DNA of 64,000 bases from Pseudomonas syringae CC1557 (GCF_000452705.1 NZ_CP007014.1:1612001-1676000), one strand, 5' to 3'. Numbered from the stretch's first letter, positions 23,575-33,010 are shown. The notes: generated by a model from the sequence alone, not told the origin. Program-made: numbers and translations.

Positions 23575-25025
23575 CAGTTCTGGCCGACAGGCGCCAGCCT
23601 ATTTGCAGCCCGCTCCGGCGACCAGCGTGTCAGCGCATAAAACACTACGCCACCGAGGATACAGCCGGTAAACCAGGCGAAATTGGCGATCGGCTTGAAC
23701 CATTCTATGAAGGTGAAGCACAGGCCGACCAGCGCCGTCAGCAGCAAGGCGGTGACGGCTGTCCAGTTCACACCGTTGGTGTACCAGTAGCGGCCGCTTG
23801 GCGTGTCATTGAACAGGGCGTCGACATCAATCTGCTGTTTCTTGATCAGGTAGTAATCCACCAACAGGATGCCGAACAACGGGCCGATGCAGGCAGCGAG
23901 CACGTCCAGGGTGTAGTGGATCACTTCCGGGTTGTTGAACAGGTTCCATGGCGTGATGAAGATCGACGCCACAGCTGCGATCATGCCACCGGCGCGCCAG
24001 CTGATGCGGCTGGGTGCCACATTGGCGAAATCGAAGGCCGGGGAAACGAAGTTGGCAACGATATTGATGCCGACGGTGGCGGTGACAAAAGTAAACGCGC
24101 CCAGCAGCACGGCGGTGGTGTTGTCGATACGCGCCACGGTGGCGATAGGGTCGTGGATCATCTCGCCGAAGATCGGCAGGGTGCCGGAAACAATCACCAC
24201 TGTAACCAGTGAGAACGCCAGAAAATTCACTGGCAAGCCCCAGAAATTACCGCGACGCACGTCCGCCATGCTGCGGCAGTAGCGGCTGAAATCACCGAAA
24301 TTCAGGGTCGGCCCGGAGAAGTACGAGACCACCAGCGCAATGGCCATCACCACCTGACCGAACGCAGCCCAGCCAGACAGCTCTTTTTCAGCCAGGGTAA
24401 AGCTGATGTTGTCCCAACCGGCGCGCCAGACGATCCAGCCCGCCAGCGTAAACATCACGGCGTACACCGCAGGGCCGGCCCAGTCGATGAAGCGCCTGAT
24501 CGACTCCATGCCGGTCCAGAATACGGCGGCCTGTACCACCCACAGCGTGAGGAAACCGAACCAGCCGAGCCAGGACAGGCCGAAAAAAGTCATGTTCTGG
24601 TACGCAGCCAGTTCGGGGAAGAAGCGCAGCACCACAATGACCAGCGCGCTGGACGCCAGGTAAGTCTGAATACCGTACCAGGCCACCGCGATCAGGCCGC
24701 GAATGATCGCGGGGATGTTGGCGCCGAACACGCCAAAGGCCAGACGACAAATGACCGGGTAAGGAACAGCGGCTTGCTGGCTGGGTTTGGCGACCAGATT
24801 GGCAATTACCTGAATGATGCCGATACCGACCAAAAGCGCGATCAAGACCTGCCAACTCGCCAGCCCCAGTGCAAACAGACTGGCGGCGAACACATAGCCG
24901 CCAACGCTGTGTACGTCACTCATCCAGAACGCCAGGATGTTGTACCAGGTCCACTTTTGCGGCACCGGCCCCAGGTCGTGGTTGTGCAGGCGCGGACTGT
25001 ATCCGGCCGGGCGTTGATCTGTCAT
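23574..25025 (-). CDS. NCS1-family permease (allantoin / hydantoin / nucleobase type)
   Basis: The 483-residue product has 12 membrane helices and NCS1 signatures: 'NHDLGPVPQKWTWYNILAFW' style N-terminus (here LHNHDLGPVPQKWTWYN), 'PYPVICRLAFGVFGANIPAI', 'GMESIRRFIDWAGPAVY' and 'TLNFGDFSRYCRSMADVRRG'. NCS1 carriers import nucleobases, allantoin or hydantoins with H+ or Na+ through the inner membrane. It diverges from a GntR regulator gene that is followed by an Asp/Glu/hydantoin racemase, which points to allantoin or a hydantoin as substrate. The start at 25025 follows GGGAG. Confidence 0.9.
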   Translation of the reverse strand: MTDQRPAGYSPRLHNHDLGPVPQKWTWYNILAFWMSDVHSVGGYVFAASLFALGLASWQVLIALLVGIGIIQVIANLVAKPSQQAAVPYPVICRLAFGVFGANIPAIIRGLIAVAWYGIQTYLASSALVIVVLRFFPELAAYQNMTFFGLSWLGWFGFLTLWVVQAAVFWTGMESIRRFIDWAGPAVYAVMFTLAGWIVWRAGWDNISFTLAEKELSGWAAFGQVVMAIALVVSYFSGPTLNFGDFSRYCRSMADVRRGNFWGLPVNFLAFSLVTVVIVSGTLPIFGEMIHDPIATVARIDNTTAVLLGAFTFVTATVGINIVANFVSPAFDFANVAPSRISWRAGGMIAAVASIFITPWNLFNNPEVIHYTLDVLAACIGPLFGILLVDYYLIKKQQIDVDALFNDTPSGRYWYTNGVNWTAVTALLLTALVGLCFTFIEWFKPIANFAWFTGCILGGVVFYALTRWSPERAANRLAPVGQN

Positions 25026-25073
25026 TGCGTAACTCCCTTGTTGCGTGGGCTCATTGCATGAGATGAGATCAGG

Positions 25074-25109
25074 GTACGATCGCTGATATTTTTGTATACG
25101 ATCGTGTAC
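25074..25109. promoter_or_regulatory. Candidate GntR operators near the permease gene
   Basis: GTATACGATCGTGTAC (25094-25109) is a near-perfect 16-base palindrome around ACGATCGT, preceded by TTTT and followed by GCAAAA. A partial copy, GTACGATCG, lies at 25074-25082. FCD-type GntR regulators commonly bind TTGTATACAA-like sites, and TTGTATAC is present here. It is about 70 bases from the permease start. Confidence 0.6.
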
Positions 25110-25335
25110 GCAAAAGCTGTGCCACAGGATTTTAAACGAGTCTGAACCTGACGCAGACGGTATAAGTTGGCGATCTCACGAGAAAAGCTGGCGTGGCGGA
25201 CAGGCTCATCGTGCCTCTGGAATTGCACGCAAACGGGGCGCTTTTGCTCAGTTACGGTGCGGCAGAGGGCTGTCAGCCTTGAATATCCCTTTTAGATAGC
25301 ACTACTCATCCAGCGCCACATCGGGCACTATTCCT

Positions 25336-25350
25336 GTATACGATCCGTAC
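25336..25350. promoter_or_regulatory. Candidate GntR operator upstream of the GntR gene
   Basis: GTATACGATCCGTAC repeats the left half of the site at 25094 exactly and is nearly symmetric. It lies 21 bases upstream of the GntR ATG, suited to autorepression. Two similar sites at the two ends of the divergent interval support a common regulator for both promoters. Confidence 0.6.
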
Positions 25351-25370
25351 CGATCAAGTGATCTGAAATC

Positions 25371-26090
25371 ATGACTCGACCTGCCAGCGCTCCTTTGTTC
25401 CTGACACCTGCGGCCGATGAAAAAGGCCGTGACGAACAGATTTATCAGCACGTTCTTGAGGCGATCGTCGAGCACCGCCTGGCACCGGGCACGCGCCTGC
25501 CCGAGGATGCACTGGCCGAGGTCTTCGAGGTCAGCCGGACCGGTATCCGCAAGGTGTTGCAGCGCTTGGCGCTGGAGCGCCTGGTGACCTTGCGCCCCAA
25601 GCGCGGCGCGGAAGTTGCGCAGCCTTCGGCGCAGGAGGCGCAGGATGTTTTGGGTGCCAGGCAATTGATCGAACCGGCGCTGATGGCCGATATTGCTGCG
25701 CGTGTCGCGGGGCAGCGGCTGGAGGCGCTGCGCCTGCTTTGCGATCAGGAGCACGCGGCGCAGCACGCCGGGCGTCACAGCGAAGCCATCCAGTTGTCGG
25801 CGCGCTTTCATGTGCAGTTGTGTGCGCTGGCGGGCAATCAGGTATTGACCGAGCAGGTCGCACAGCTCACCACGCGTTCATCATTGATTGTTGCGGTTTA
25901 CGGCTCGCGGCGCAGTGTGGGTTGCGATTGTGGTCAGCACGTTGATCTGCTGACGTTGCTCGAAGCCGGGCAGGGCGGACAGGCGCGTGAGTGGATGGCC
26001 GAACACTTGCGGCGCATTCGCGCCAGTCTGAACGTGGACGAGCCGGTTAATGAAACAGTCGATTTTCACAGCATTTTCAAGCAGCGCTGA
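25371..26090 (+). CDS. GntR-family regulator with FCD domain
   Basis: The 239-residue product has a GntR winged helix ('[20 protein letters not shown]', '[20 protein letters not shown]', '[19 protein letters not shown]') and a C-terminal FCD ligand domain with three metal-type His positions ('[14 protein letters not shown]', '[11 protein letters not shown]'). FCD regulators respond to small carboxylates or ureides. The neighbours suggest control of allantoin or hydantoin uptake and isomerisation. The start at 25371 has only a weak ribosome site. Ten bases separate its stop from the racemase start, so the two genes are co-transcribed. Confidence 0.9.
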   Translation: MTRPASAPLFLTPAADEKGRDEQIYQHVLEAIVEHRLAPGTRLPEDALAEVFEVSRTGIRKVLQRLALERLVTLRPKRGAEVAQPSAQEAQDVLGARQLIEPALMADIAARVAGQRLEALRLLCDQEHAAQHAGRHSEAIQLSARFHVQLCALAGNQVLTEQVAQLTTRSSLIVAVYGSRRSVGCDCGQHVDLLTLLEAGQGGQAREWMAEHLRRIRASLNVDEPVNETVDFHSIFKQR

Positions 26091-26100
26091 AGGAGTTCCG

Positions 26101-26832
26101 GTGCGTATTCAAGTGATCAATCCCAACACCAGCGAAGCCATGACCCACAAGATCGGTCTGGCAGCGCAAGCCGTCGCGCGTCCGGGCACGCAGATCCTTG
26201 CGTGCAGTCCGGAGGATGGCCCGGTGTCTATCGAAGGTCATTTTGACGAAGCCATCGCCACTCTGGGCGTGCTCGAAGAAATACGCAAAGGCCGCGAGCA
26301 ACACGTCGATGCGCACATCATTGCCTGTTTTGGCGACCCAGGCCTGTTGGCCGCACGTGAGTACGCCAGCGCACCGGTCATCGGCATCGCCGAAGCGGCT
26401 TTTCACATGGCAAGTCTGATTTCCACCCGCTTTGCGGTCGTCACTACCCTGACCCGCACACGCATCATCGCCGAGCATTTGTTGCAGCGTTATGGTTTCA
26501 GTGAAGTGTGTACGTCGGTGCGCTGCATCGACCTGCCGGTGCTGGCGCTTGAAGAGAGCGGGCCGGAGTTGATCGAACTCATGGCCGAACAGGCGCTGAT
26601 CGCCCGTGATCAGGAAGGTGCCGGCGCGATCGTTCTGGGGTGTGGCGGCATGGCCGATCTGGCCAGGCAACTGAGCGAAGCGATTGGTCTACCGGTTATC
26701 GACGGCGTTGCGGCTGCAGTGAAACTGGCCGAATCGCTGGTCGAACTGGGGCTGACCACCAGCAAGCACGGCGACCTGGCCGACCCCATTGGCAAACCGT
26801 TCAAAGGCCGGTTTGCCTATATGAGCCGGTGA
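26101..26832 (+). CDS. Asp/Glu/hydantoin racemase family protein, possibly allantoin racemase
   Basis: The 243-residue product matches the family: 'MRIQVINPNTSEAMTHKIG' at the start, first catalytic Cys region 'IIACFGDPGLLAAREYA' and second Cys region 'AIVLGCGGMADLARQLSEAI'. These cofactor-independent racemases use two Cys residues as acid and base. HpxA-type allantoin racemases and hydantoin racemases both belong here. I chose the GTG at 26101, which follows AAGGAG, over an in-frame ATG at 26050 inside the GntR gene. With the NCS1 permease it would take in the substrate and interconvert its stereoisomers. Confidence 0.88.
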   Translation: MRIQVINPNTSEAMTHKIGLAAQAVARPGTQILACSPEDGPVSIEGHFDEAIATLGVLEEIRKGREQHVDAHIIACFGDPGLLAAREYASAPVIGIAEAAFHMASLISTRFAVVTTLTRTRIIAEHLLQRYGFSEVCTSVRCIDLPVLALEESGPELIELMAEQALIARDQEGAGAIVLGCGGMADLARQLSEAIGLPVIDGVAAAVKLAESLVELGLTTSKHGDLADPIGKPFKGRFAYMSR

Positions 26833-26913
26833 CCAGTGAAAGCGCAGCTTAGCGCTACACACACATTCTGGAGAACAGAAAATACGTGCCTTTCAGGCTT
26901 CTGCCCGGCGGGC

Positions 26914-27001
26914 GTAGGAGCGAACGTGTTCGCGAAGGGGTCGGCATGAGCGATGAAAATACATCGTCTGAAATACCGTTCGCGAACACGTTCGCTCCTA
27001 C
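26914..27001. repeat. REPIN: two REP units in inverted orientation
   Basis: A 23-base unit starting GTAGGAGCGAACGTGTTCGC (26914-26936) is followed, 42 bases later, by its exact reverse complement (26979-27001). Each unit also holds an internal CGAACGTGTTCG hairpin. This is the two-REP hairpin organisation (REPIN) spread in Pseudomonas genomes by RAYT transposases acting in trans. It lies between the racemase stop and the 3' end of the alcohol dehydrogenase gene, a typical extragenic position. No RAYT gene is visible in the window. Confidence 0.9.
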
Positions 27002-27035
27002 GGCCCCAGGCCAGAATCAACAGAGAGCTTGTACC

Positions 27036-28271
27036 TCACATAGCCGGCACGCCACCCCCGACCAGGGCTTCAGTCGTGTTGTCTGGCACCACAATGGTGT
27101 TATTGCCCGGCGTCAGAATGACCTTGCGGCAATCCTCTTCCTTCTTGTCGAACAGCTTGTAGCCCAAGGCTGCGTCTTCCAGTGACATGCGGTGGGTGAT
27201 AATGGCTTCGGGTTCAAGTCGACCGGCCTCGATGTGCTCCAGCAATTCGGGCATGAAGCGATGCACGTGGGTCTGGCCCATTTTGAAGGTCAGGCCCTTG
27301 TCGAACGCGTCACCGAACATGAAGCCGTGGATGAACCCGGCGTATACGCCCGGCACGCTGACCACGCCACCACGTCTCACCGCGGCGATGCACTGACGCA
27401 GGGCCTTGCCGCTGCTGCCTTCGAGTTTCAGGGTGGCAAGGATGGTTTCCGTCGTGCTGCCCTTGGCCTCGAAACCCACTGCATCGACCACGCCATCCAC
27501 GCCTCGCATGCCCGGTGTCTGGCGAATGATGGTGTCTGCCGGATCATCGTCTTCATCGAAATTGATCGGGATCACACCGTAGGTTTTCTGTGCGTAGGCA
27601 AGGCGATACGGGTGGTGATCGACCATGAAGATCCTCTCGGCACCCAGCATTTTCGCGCACGCTGCGCTCATCAAACCGACCGGACCTGCGCCGTAGATGG
27701 CAACGCTTGACCCCGCGCCTATCCCCGCATTGGTCACTGCCTGCCAGGCTGTGGGCAGGATGTCGGAGAGGAATAGCACCTTCTCGTCAGACAGCGTGCC
27801 GGGCACCTTGAACGGACCGACGTTGGCCTTGGGCACCCGCACATATTCAGCCTGGCCACCGGGAATGCCGCCATACAGATGGCTGAAACCAAACAAGGCG
27901 GCCCCTGGCGGAATGGACTTCTTGTTCATGATCGCGCCACGCCCGGTATTGGTGGTCTCGCAGGCGGCGAACAGATCAATGTCACAGAAAAAACAGCTGC
28001 CGCAGGCGATAACAAACGGGATCACCACGCGATCGCCTTTGGCCACGGCCGTGACGGCCGAGCCTGTTTCTTCTACGACACCCATGAACTCGTGACCAAA
28101 GATGTCGCCGTGTTCCACCGTCGGGATTTTGCCGCGATACAAGTGCAGGTCGGAACCGCAAATGGCGGTGGCCGTTACGCGCAGAATGATGTCATCCGCT
28201 TGCTCGATCACAGGGTCCGGCACTGTATCGACCTTCACACTGTTCGCGCCGTGGTAAGTCAAAGCTCTCAT
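27036..28271 (-). CDS. Zinc-dependent alcohol dehydrogenase (formaldehyde-dehydrogenase-like subgroup)
   Basis: The 411-residue product is a zinc MDR enzyme. Catalytic zinc ligands lie in '[11 protein letters not shown]' and '[12 protein letters not shown]', a four-Cys structural-zinc loop in '[15 protein letters not shown]', and a nucleotide fold in '[20 protein letters not shown]'. The extended loop '[20 protein letters not shown]' is typical of the glutathione-independent formaldehyde dehydrogenase/PDH branch. The start at 28271 follows TGAGGA. It stands alone on the minus strand, 105 bases upstream of the 3' end of a LysR gene read in the same direction. The substrate is unknown. Confidence 0.88.
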   Translation of the reverse strand: MRALTYHGANSVKVDTVPDPVIEQADDIILRVTATAICGSDLHLYRGKIPTVEHGDIFGHEFMGVVEETGSAVTAVAKGDRVVIPFVIACGSCFFCDIDLFAACETTNTGRGAIMNKKSIPPGAALFGFSHLYGGIPGGQAEYVRVPKANVGPFKVPGTLSDEKVLFLSDILPTAWQAVTNAGIGAGSSVAIYGAGPVGLMSAACAKMLGAERIFMVDHHPYRLAYAQKTYGVIPINFDEDDDPADTIIRQTPGMRGVDGVVDAVGFEAKGSTTETILATLKLEGSSGKALRQCIAAVRRGGVVSVPGVYAGFIHGFMFGDAFDKGLTFKMGQTHVHRFMPELLEHIEAGRLEPEAIITHRMSLEDAALGYKLFDKKEEDCRKVILTPGNNTIVVPDNTTEALVGGGVPAM

Positions 28272-28317
28272 GGTTAATCCTCAGTGGTAGCAGAAAATTC
28301 CGATCCGTTACTGAAGA

Positions 28318-28343
28318 TGAACCATGAGGTTTTTGTTGGTTCA
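28318..28343. repeat. Short inverted repeat between LysR and alcohol dehydrogenase genes
   Basis: TGAACCA (28318-28324) and TGGTTCA (28337-28343) are exact arms around a 12-base, T-rich spacer. It lies upstream of the alcohol dehydrogenase start and after the LysR stop at 28377, so it may be an operator or a weak terminator. Confidence 0.4.
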
Positions 28344-28376
28344 GCGCGATTGCTCGACGCGGGGACTAACGGTAGG

Positions 28377-29282
28377 TCAATTCCGAAATGCCGTCATGTC
28401 CTGCAACAGCATGCCCATCAAACGGTTGGCGCCAACGCTTAACTGACGGCCCAGGCGGCTGATCAGGTGCGTCTGCGGGCTGCTGAACACTTCGTGCTGC
28501 AAAGGCAGGGCGCGCAGCTTTCCAGACTTTATTTCCTCTTCCACCACGAAGGTCGGCAGCAACGTAACGCCGCCCTGCATGGCAAAATGCTTGAGCATGG
28601 CGAAGGTGCTGCAGGTCAGCGTCGGCTGCACCGTGATGCCCAGTTGATGCTCGGCTTGCAGGAGAATCTGGCGAATGCCGTAAGACACCGCTGGCAGCGC
28701 GACGCGGTATTGTTCGAGTGCTCGCAGCTCTATCGCACCCGTTTCATCAGTCAGCGGATGATCCGGGCCGGTGATCACACACACGGGCTGACGCTGATGC
28801 GCATGCGAGCGGATTTTCGGGTCGGCAGCCGGGTTGAAGACCAGACCGATGTGCGCTTCATCCTCGACCACCTGGCGGATCACTTCGTTACTGCCGCATA
28901 CGTTCACGATCAGTTCGATTCTAGGATACAGCTCGGAAAACCGGGCCAGTGGTTGCGCCAGGCTTTCGAGAAACCCTTCCCCGGAGACCAGCGTCACCGA
29001 GCCGCTGTGCAAGCCTCTCAGCGCCTGAATCGAGTCCAGCAGCACTTCCTGTTGTGTCAGCCGCTGGCGGTAATAAGCCAGCACCTTGTCGCCAGCTTCG
29101 GTCGGCTTTACGCCGCGTCGATGGCGCTCCAGCAGCGGTGAGCCCAACTCCTGTTCCAACTGGGCGATCTGGCGGCTGACCGCCGAGGGCGCCACGTTGA
29201 GGTAATCGGCCGCAGCCCGAACACTGCCCAACCGTACGGCTTCGAAAAAATACAGGATGCGTCGATCTTGAACGAGGCTCAT
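28377..29282 (-). CDS. LysR-family transcriptional regulator
   Basis: The 301-residue product has an N-terminal LysR HTH ('LYFFEAVRLGSVRAAADYLN', 'VAPSAVSRQIAQLEQELGSP') and a ligand domain ('LVSGEGFLESLAQPLARFSE', 'EDEAHIGLVFNPAADPKIRS'). I chose the ATG at 29282 (MSLVQDRRIL), preceded by GGAAG, over an ATG about 100 bases upstream that would overlap the divergent promoter. It faces the start of a three-gene operon at 29437 and most likely controls it. Small inverted repeats in the interval (GTTGC/GCAAC at 29294-29310) are candidate sites. Confidence 0.9.
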   Translation of the reverse strand: MSLVQDRRILYFFEAVRLGSVRAAADYLNVAPSAVSRQIAQLEQELGSPLLERHRRGVKPTEAGDKVLAYYRQRLTQQEVLLDSIQALRGLHSGSVTLVSGEGFLESLAQPLARFSELYPRIELIVNVCGSNEVIRQVVEDEAHIGLVFNPAADPKIRSHAHQRQPVCVITGPDHPLTDETGAIELRALEQYRVALPAVSYGIRQILLQAEHQLGITVQPTLTCSTFAMLKHFAMQGGVTLLPTFVVEEEIKSGKLRALPLQHEVFSSPQTHLISRLGRQLSVGANRLMGMLLQDMTAFRN

Positions 29283-29436
29283 GGGCTTCCAGTGTTGCGC
29301 TAAAGGCAACATAAATTCGATTTTTTGATTATTGCTGAGGGGGGAGAGCGCTGTCCATACTCGGTTCATCAGCGCAGCCCTCACGCGACTGCGCGCAGCC
29401 TCCCTGAATTCTTACAAAACTAATCGAGATGCAGAC

Positions 29437-30327
29437 ATGACGTTGAGAACAGGTGTGATCGGATTGGGCAACATGGGCGGCGGCATGGCCGCCACTCTGG
29501 CAAGCAAGGGTTTTGATGTCAGTGGCTTCGACCTGTCGCAGGCGGCACTGGCCCAGGCCGAGAGCAAAGGCGTCAAGCCGGTCGCCGACCGTCAGCAACT
29601 GATTCAGAGCGTCGACATCCTGATTCTGTCGCTGCCCAAGGCCGAGCATGTGGAGTCGGTCTGTCTCGGTGCGGGCAGCATCGCCGAGTTCGGTCGCAAA
29701 GGGCTGATCGTCGTCGACACCACCACCTCAACGCCGGAAATGAGCCGCAAGGTCGCCGCTGAACTGGCAAAAGCCGGTATCGCGTTCATCGACGCCCCGG
29801 TGTCAGGCGGTCCGAAAGGCGCAGCCACCGGCACCATGTCGATGGTTATCGGCGCTGAAGACGCAGACCTGGCCCGCGCCATGCCGGTGCTGGAAGGCAT
29901 GAGCGGCACCCGCGTGCACGTCGGGCAATGTGGCGCGGGCAACGTGGCCAAGATTGCCAACAACATGCTTGCTGCCTGCCACTTGATCAGCACCGCCGAA
30001 GCGGTCGCGATGGCAGCGCGCGCCGGTGTCGACCCGGAAAAACTCCTGCAAGGCCTGAACGCCGGTTCCGGGCGCAGTGGCGCCACGCAAGTCATGTTCC
30101 CCACCTGGGTCCTCAACAAGGCCTATGACTCGGGCTTCACCATGGGCCTGATGCGCAAGGACGTAGGGCTGGCGAGCGATCTGGCAGACAGCCTCGACAT
30201 GGACCTGCCGCTGTCGCGGGTGGTCGCGCAATTGTGGCAAGCCAGCAGCGAAACCCTGGCAGACAACGAAGACTTCTGCGCCATCGTGCAACGCACCGAT
30301 GCCAAACTTTACGGTCATGGAGAATAA
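29437..30327 (+). CDS. Beta-hydroxyacid dehydrogenase (3-hydroxyisobutyrate / threonate dehydrogenase family)
   Basis: The 296-residue product has the family pattern: Rossmann 'GVIGLGNMGGGMAATLASKG', substrate-binding 'FIDAPVSGGPKGAATGTMSM' and the catalytic Lys region 'GAGNVAKIANNMLAACHLIS'. Members oxidise 3-hydroxyisobutyrate, tartronate semialdehyde, L-threonate or similar beta-hydroxyacids with NAD(P). I chose the ATG at 29437 (MTLRTGVIG); a frame opening at 29332 overlaps the LysR promoter region. It is the first gene of a plus-strand operon with an aldehyde dehydrogenase and an amidohydrolase. The actual substrate is not clear. Confidence 0.9.
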   Translation: MTLRTGVIGLGNMGGGMAATLASKGFDVSGFDLSQAALAQAESKGVKPVADRQQLIQSVDILILSLPKAEHVESVCLGAGSIAEFGRKGLIVVDTTTSTPEMSRKVAAELAKAGIAFIDAPVSGGPKGAATGTMSMVIGAEDADLARAMPVLEGMSGTRVHVGQCGAGNVAKIANNMLAACHLISTAEAVAMAARAGVDPEKLLQGLNAGSGRSGATQVMFPTWVLNKAYDSGFTMGLMRKDVGLASDLADSLDMDLPLSRVVAQLWQASSETLADNEDFCAIVQRTDAKLYGHGE

Positions 30328-30330
30328 GTG

Positions 30331-31848
30331 ATGAGCACTGCAAAAATCCTCGAACTGATGCGCCCTTACTGGGGCGATCGCAGTGTTATCGCCAGCTACG
30401 TCGGGGGCCAGTTCATCGAAGGCAACGGTGCGCCGGTTGAAGTGCGCAATGCGCATGACGACAGCCTGCTGCTGAGCTTTCCGGATGCTGACGAATCCTT
30501 GGTCGAGGTTGCCGACAAGGCGGCCAAGGCAGCGCAACAACAATGGTGGGCGTTGACCGCTCAGGCACGTGGTCGCGCCATGTATCAGGTGGGTAATCAG
30601 ATTCGTGACGAGCTGGAAAACCTCGCGCAGATCGAATCCCTGACCGCCAATAAACCGATCCGCGATGCCCGCGTCGAAGTGCTCAAAGTCGCCGAGATGT
30701 TTGAATATTACGCCGGCTGGGCCGACAAGCTGCACGGCGAAATCATCCCGGTGCCAACCACGCACCTCAATTACGTGACTTACGAACCGTTGGGCACGGT
30801 ATTGCAGATAACCCCGTGGAACGCGCCAATTTTCACCTGCGGCTGGCAGATCGCCCCGGCGATTGCAGCGGGTAACGCCGTCATTCTCAAGCCGTCAGAA
30901 CTGACACCGCTCAGTTCGTTGATCGTCGGTGTTTTGATCGAGCGTGCGGGTGTGCCTAAAGGGCTGGTCAACGTGATTGCCGGGTTCGGCCATTCCATCG
31001 GCCAGGCGTTCATTGCCAAGGCAGACATTCGCAAGGTGGTGTTCGTTGGCTCGCCAGCGACCGGTCGGCATATTGCCGTGGCTGCGGCGCAGCGCTGTAT
31101 TCCTGCCGTACTGGAACTGGGCGGCAAGTCGGCCAATATCGTGTTCGACGATGCCGATCTGGAGGTCGCTCTGCGCGGTGCTCAGGCCGCTATCTTCTCC
31201 GGCGCCGGGCAAAGCTGTGTGTCCGGTTCACGCTTGCTGGTACAGGAATCGATCTTCGAGAAATTCACCAACGCGCTGGCCGTCGCTGCGACGCAATTCA
31301 AGGTAGGTGACCCGAGCGATCCGGAAACCCAGATTGGCCCGATCAACAACGCCAAACAGTACAACCATGTGAAAGGCATGGTCGAGCGGGCGCTGAAAGA
31401 TGGCGCGAGGCTGGTTGGCGAGCAGGCTGATCCGATCCCTGACAAGCCCGGTTATTACATCAACCCGACTGTCCTGGCAGGTACTAACGATCTGCACTGC
31501 GCGCAGGAAGAGATCTTCGGCCCTGTGGTCGTGGCGATTCCGTTCAAGGATGAAGAGGATGCGATCCGTATCGCCAATGACAGCCGTTTCGGCCTGGCCG
31601 GTGGCGTCTGGACTCGTGATGTCGGCCGTGCCCACCGCGTTGCAAAACAGGTGCGTGCCGGGACATTCTGGGTCAATGGTTACAAGACTATTCACGTCAG
31701 TTCGCCGTTCGGCGGCTATGGTGAGAGTGGTTATGGCCGCTCTTCCGGTCTGGATGCCCTGCGCGAATACAGCGAAGTGAAGAGCGTCTGGGTCGAAACC
31801 GCCGCCAAGCCGGCCGCCAGTTTTGGCTACGGCGCGAGCCTGGAGTAA
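30331..31848 (+). CDS. NAD(P)-dependent aldehyde dehydrogenase
   Basis: The 505-residue product belongs to the ALDH superfamily: 'LQITPWNAPIFTCGWQIAPA', Lys in 'AVILKPSELTPLSSLIVGVL', catalytic Glu in 'VLELGGKSANIVF' and catalytic Cys in 'SGAGQSCVSGSRL'. It oxidises an aldehyde to the acid in the cytoplasm. I chose the ATG at 30331, eight bases after GGAG; a GTG directly precedes it. It lies three bases after the dehydrogenase stop and four before the amidohydrolase start, so the three are one operon. The substrate may be the product of the preceding dehydrogenase. Confidence 0.92.
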   Translation: MSTAKILELMRPYWGDRSVIASYVGGQFIEGNGAPVEVRNAHDDSLLLSFPDADESLVEVADKAAKAAQQQWWALTAQARGRAMYQVGNQIRDELENLAQIESLTANKPIRDARVEVLKVAEMFEYYAGWADKLHGEIIPVPTTHLNYVTYEPLGTVLQITPWNAPIFTCGWQIAPAIAAGNAVILKPSELTPLSSLIVGVLIERAGVPKGLVNVIAGFGHSIGQAFIAKADIRKVVFVGSPATGRHIAVAAAQRCIPAVLELGGKSANIVFDDADLEVALRGAQAAIFSGAGQSCVSGSRLLVQESIFEKFTNALAVAATQFKVGDPSDPETQIGPINNAKQYNHVKGMVERALKDGARLVGEQADPIPDKPGYYINPTVLAGTNDLHCAQEEIFGPVVVAIPFKDEEDAIRIANDSRFGLAGGVWTRDVGRAHRVAKQVRAGTFWVNGYKTIHVSSPFGGYGESGYGRSSGLDALREYSEVKSVWVETAAKPAASFGYGASLE

Positions 31849-31852
31849 GTAA

Positions 31853-33010
31853 ATGTCCATTTCAAAGACACTGATTGACGAAGCAACCGTCTGGCGCCGC
31901 ACCCTTCACGCCGCGCCGGAGCTAGGGTTTCAGGAGCTGAAAACCTCCGACAAGGTGGCTGATCTGCTCACCGGTTTTGGCCTTGAGGTGCATCGCGGGT
32001 TGGGTGGCACTGGCGTGGTTGGCACTCTGCGCAATGGCGACGGCCCGACCATCGGCATTCGTGCCGACATGGACGCCTTGCCGATTCAGGAACTGGGCGA
32101 CAGCGTGCACAAGTCGACGCATAAAGGTTGCATGCATGCCTGTGGGCACGACGGCCACACCGCCATTCTGCTGGCGACCGCCCGGCACCTGTCGGAAACC
32201 CGTCGGTTTCGCGGCACGGTGCATGTTGTCTTCCAGCCTGCCGAGGAAAATCTCGGCGGTGCACAACGCATGATCGACGACGGCCTGTTCGAGCGCTTCC
32301 CGATGGACGCTATCTACGGCCTGCACAACTGGCCGGGCGTACCTGCCGGCAAGGTGGTGATCAATCCGGGGCCGATGATGGCCTCGCTGGACACCTTTGA
32401 AATAACCCTGACCGGCAAGGGCAGTCACGCAGCCATGCCGGACAAGGGCAATGACCCGATCGTGGCGGCTGCCGAGCTGGTGCTGGGGCTGCAGACCATC
32501 GTCTCCCGACGCCTCTCGCCACTGGATTCGGCGGTGGTCAGCATTACCCAGTTCAACGCCGGTGAGGCCATCAACGTGATTCCGGAAACCGCCGTGCTGC
32601 GCGGTACGGTGCGTTGCCTGCAAACGCCGGTTCGGGAGAAGGTCCAGAAACTGATCGGCGAATTCGTCGAGCGTCTGCCGACGGCATTCGGCGTGCGTGG
32701 CGAGTTGGTCTACAACGTCGGTTATCCGGTGACCGAAAACCACGTCGAAGCGGCAGCCACTGTCCGTCGTGCAGCGGTCGCCGCAGTGGGTGAGGCCAAT
32801 GTGCAATGGGGCTGTAACCCCTCCATGGCCTCTGAAGACTTCGCCTTCATGCTGCATGCGTGTCCGGGGGCATACATCTGGATGGGTGTCGACGGCGACA
32901 AGCCCTCGGCGGCACTGCACAACCCGTATTACGACTTCAACGATCAGGTGATCGAACCGGGTGTAGCGGTGTGGACGTCGCTGGTGGAGCAGTGTTTGCC
33001 GGTGAGTTGA
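31853..33010 (+). CDS. M20-family amidohydrolase (hippurate hydrolase / HipO type)
   Basis: The 385-residue product has the M20D metallo-amidohydrolase pattern: 'RRTLHAAPELGFQELKTSDK', metal ligands in 'GIRADMDALPIQE' and 'CMHACGHDGHTAILLATARH', 'VFQPAEENLGGAQRMIDDGL' with the catalytic Glu, and a late His in the C-terminal part. Family members hydrolyse N-acyl amino acids, hippurate or IAA-amino acid conjugates. It closes the operon starting at 29437. Hydrolysis of an N-acylated compound could feed the two dehydrogenases, but the pathway is not one I recognise. Confidence 0.9.
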   Translation: MSISKTLIDEATVWRRTLHAAPELGFQELKTSDKVADLLTGFGLEVHRGLGGTGVVGTLRNGDGPTIGIRADMDALPIQELGDSVHKSTHKGCMHACGHDGHTAILLATARHLSETRRFRGTVHVVFQPAEENLGGAQRMIDDGLFERFPMDAIYGLHNWPGVPAGKVVINPGPMMASLDTFEITLTGKGSHAAMPDKGNDPIVAAAELVLGLQTIVSRRLSPLDSAVVSITQFNAGEAINVIPETAVLRGTVRCLQTPVREKVQKLIGEFVERLPTAFGVRGELVYNVGYPVTENHVEAAATVRRAAVAAVGEANVQWGCNPSMASEDFAFMLHACPGAYIWMGVDGDKPSAALHNPYYDFNDQVIEPGVAVWTSLVEQCLPVS

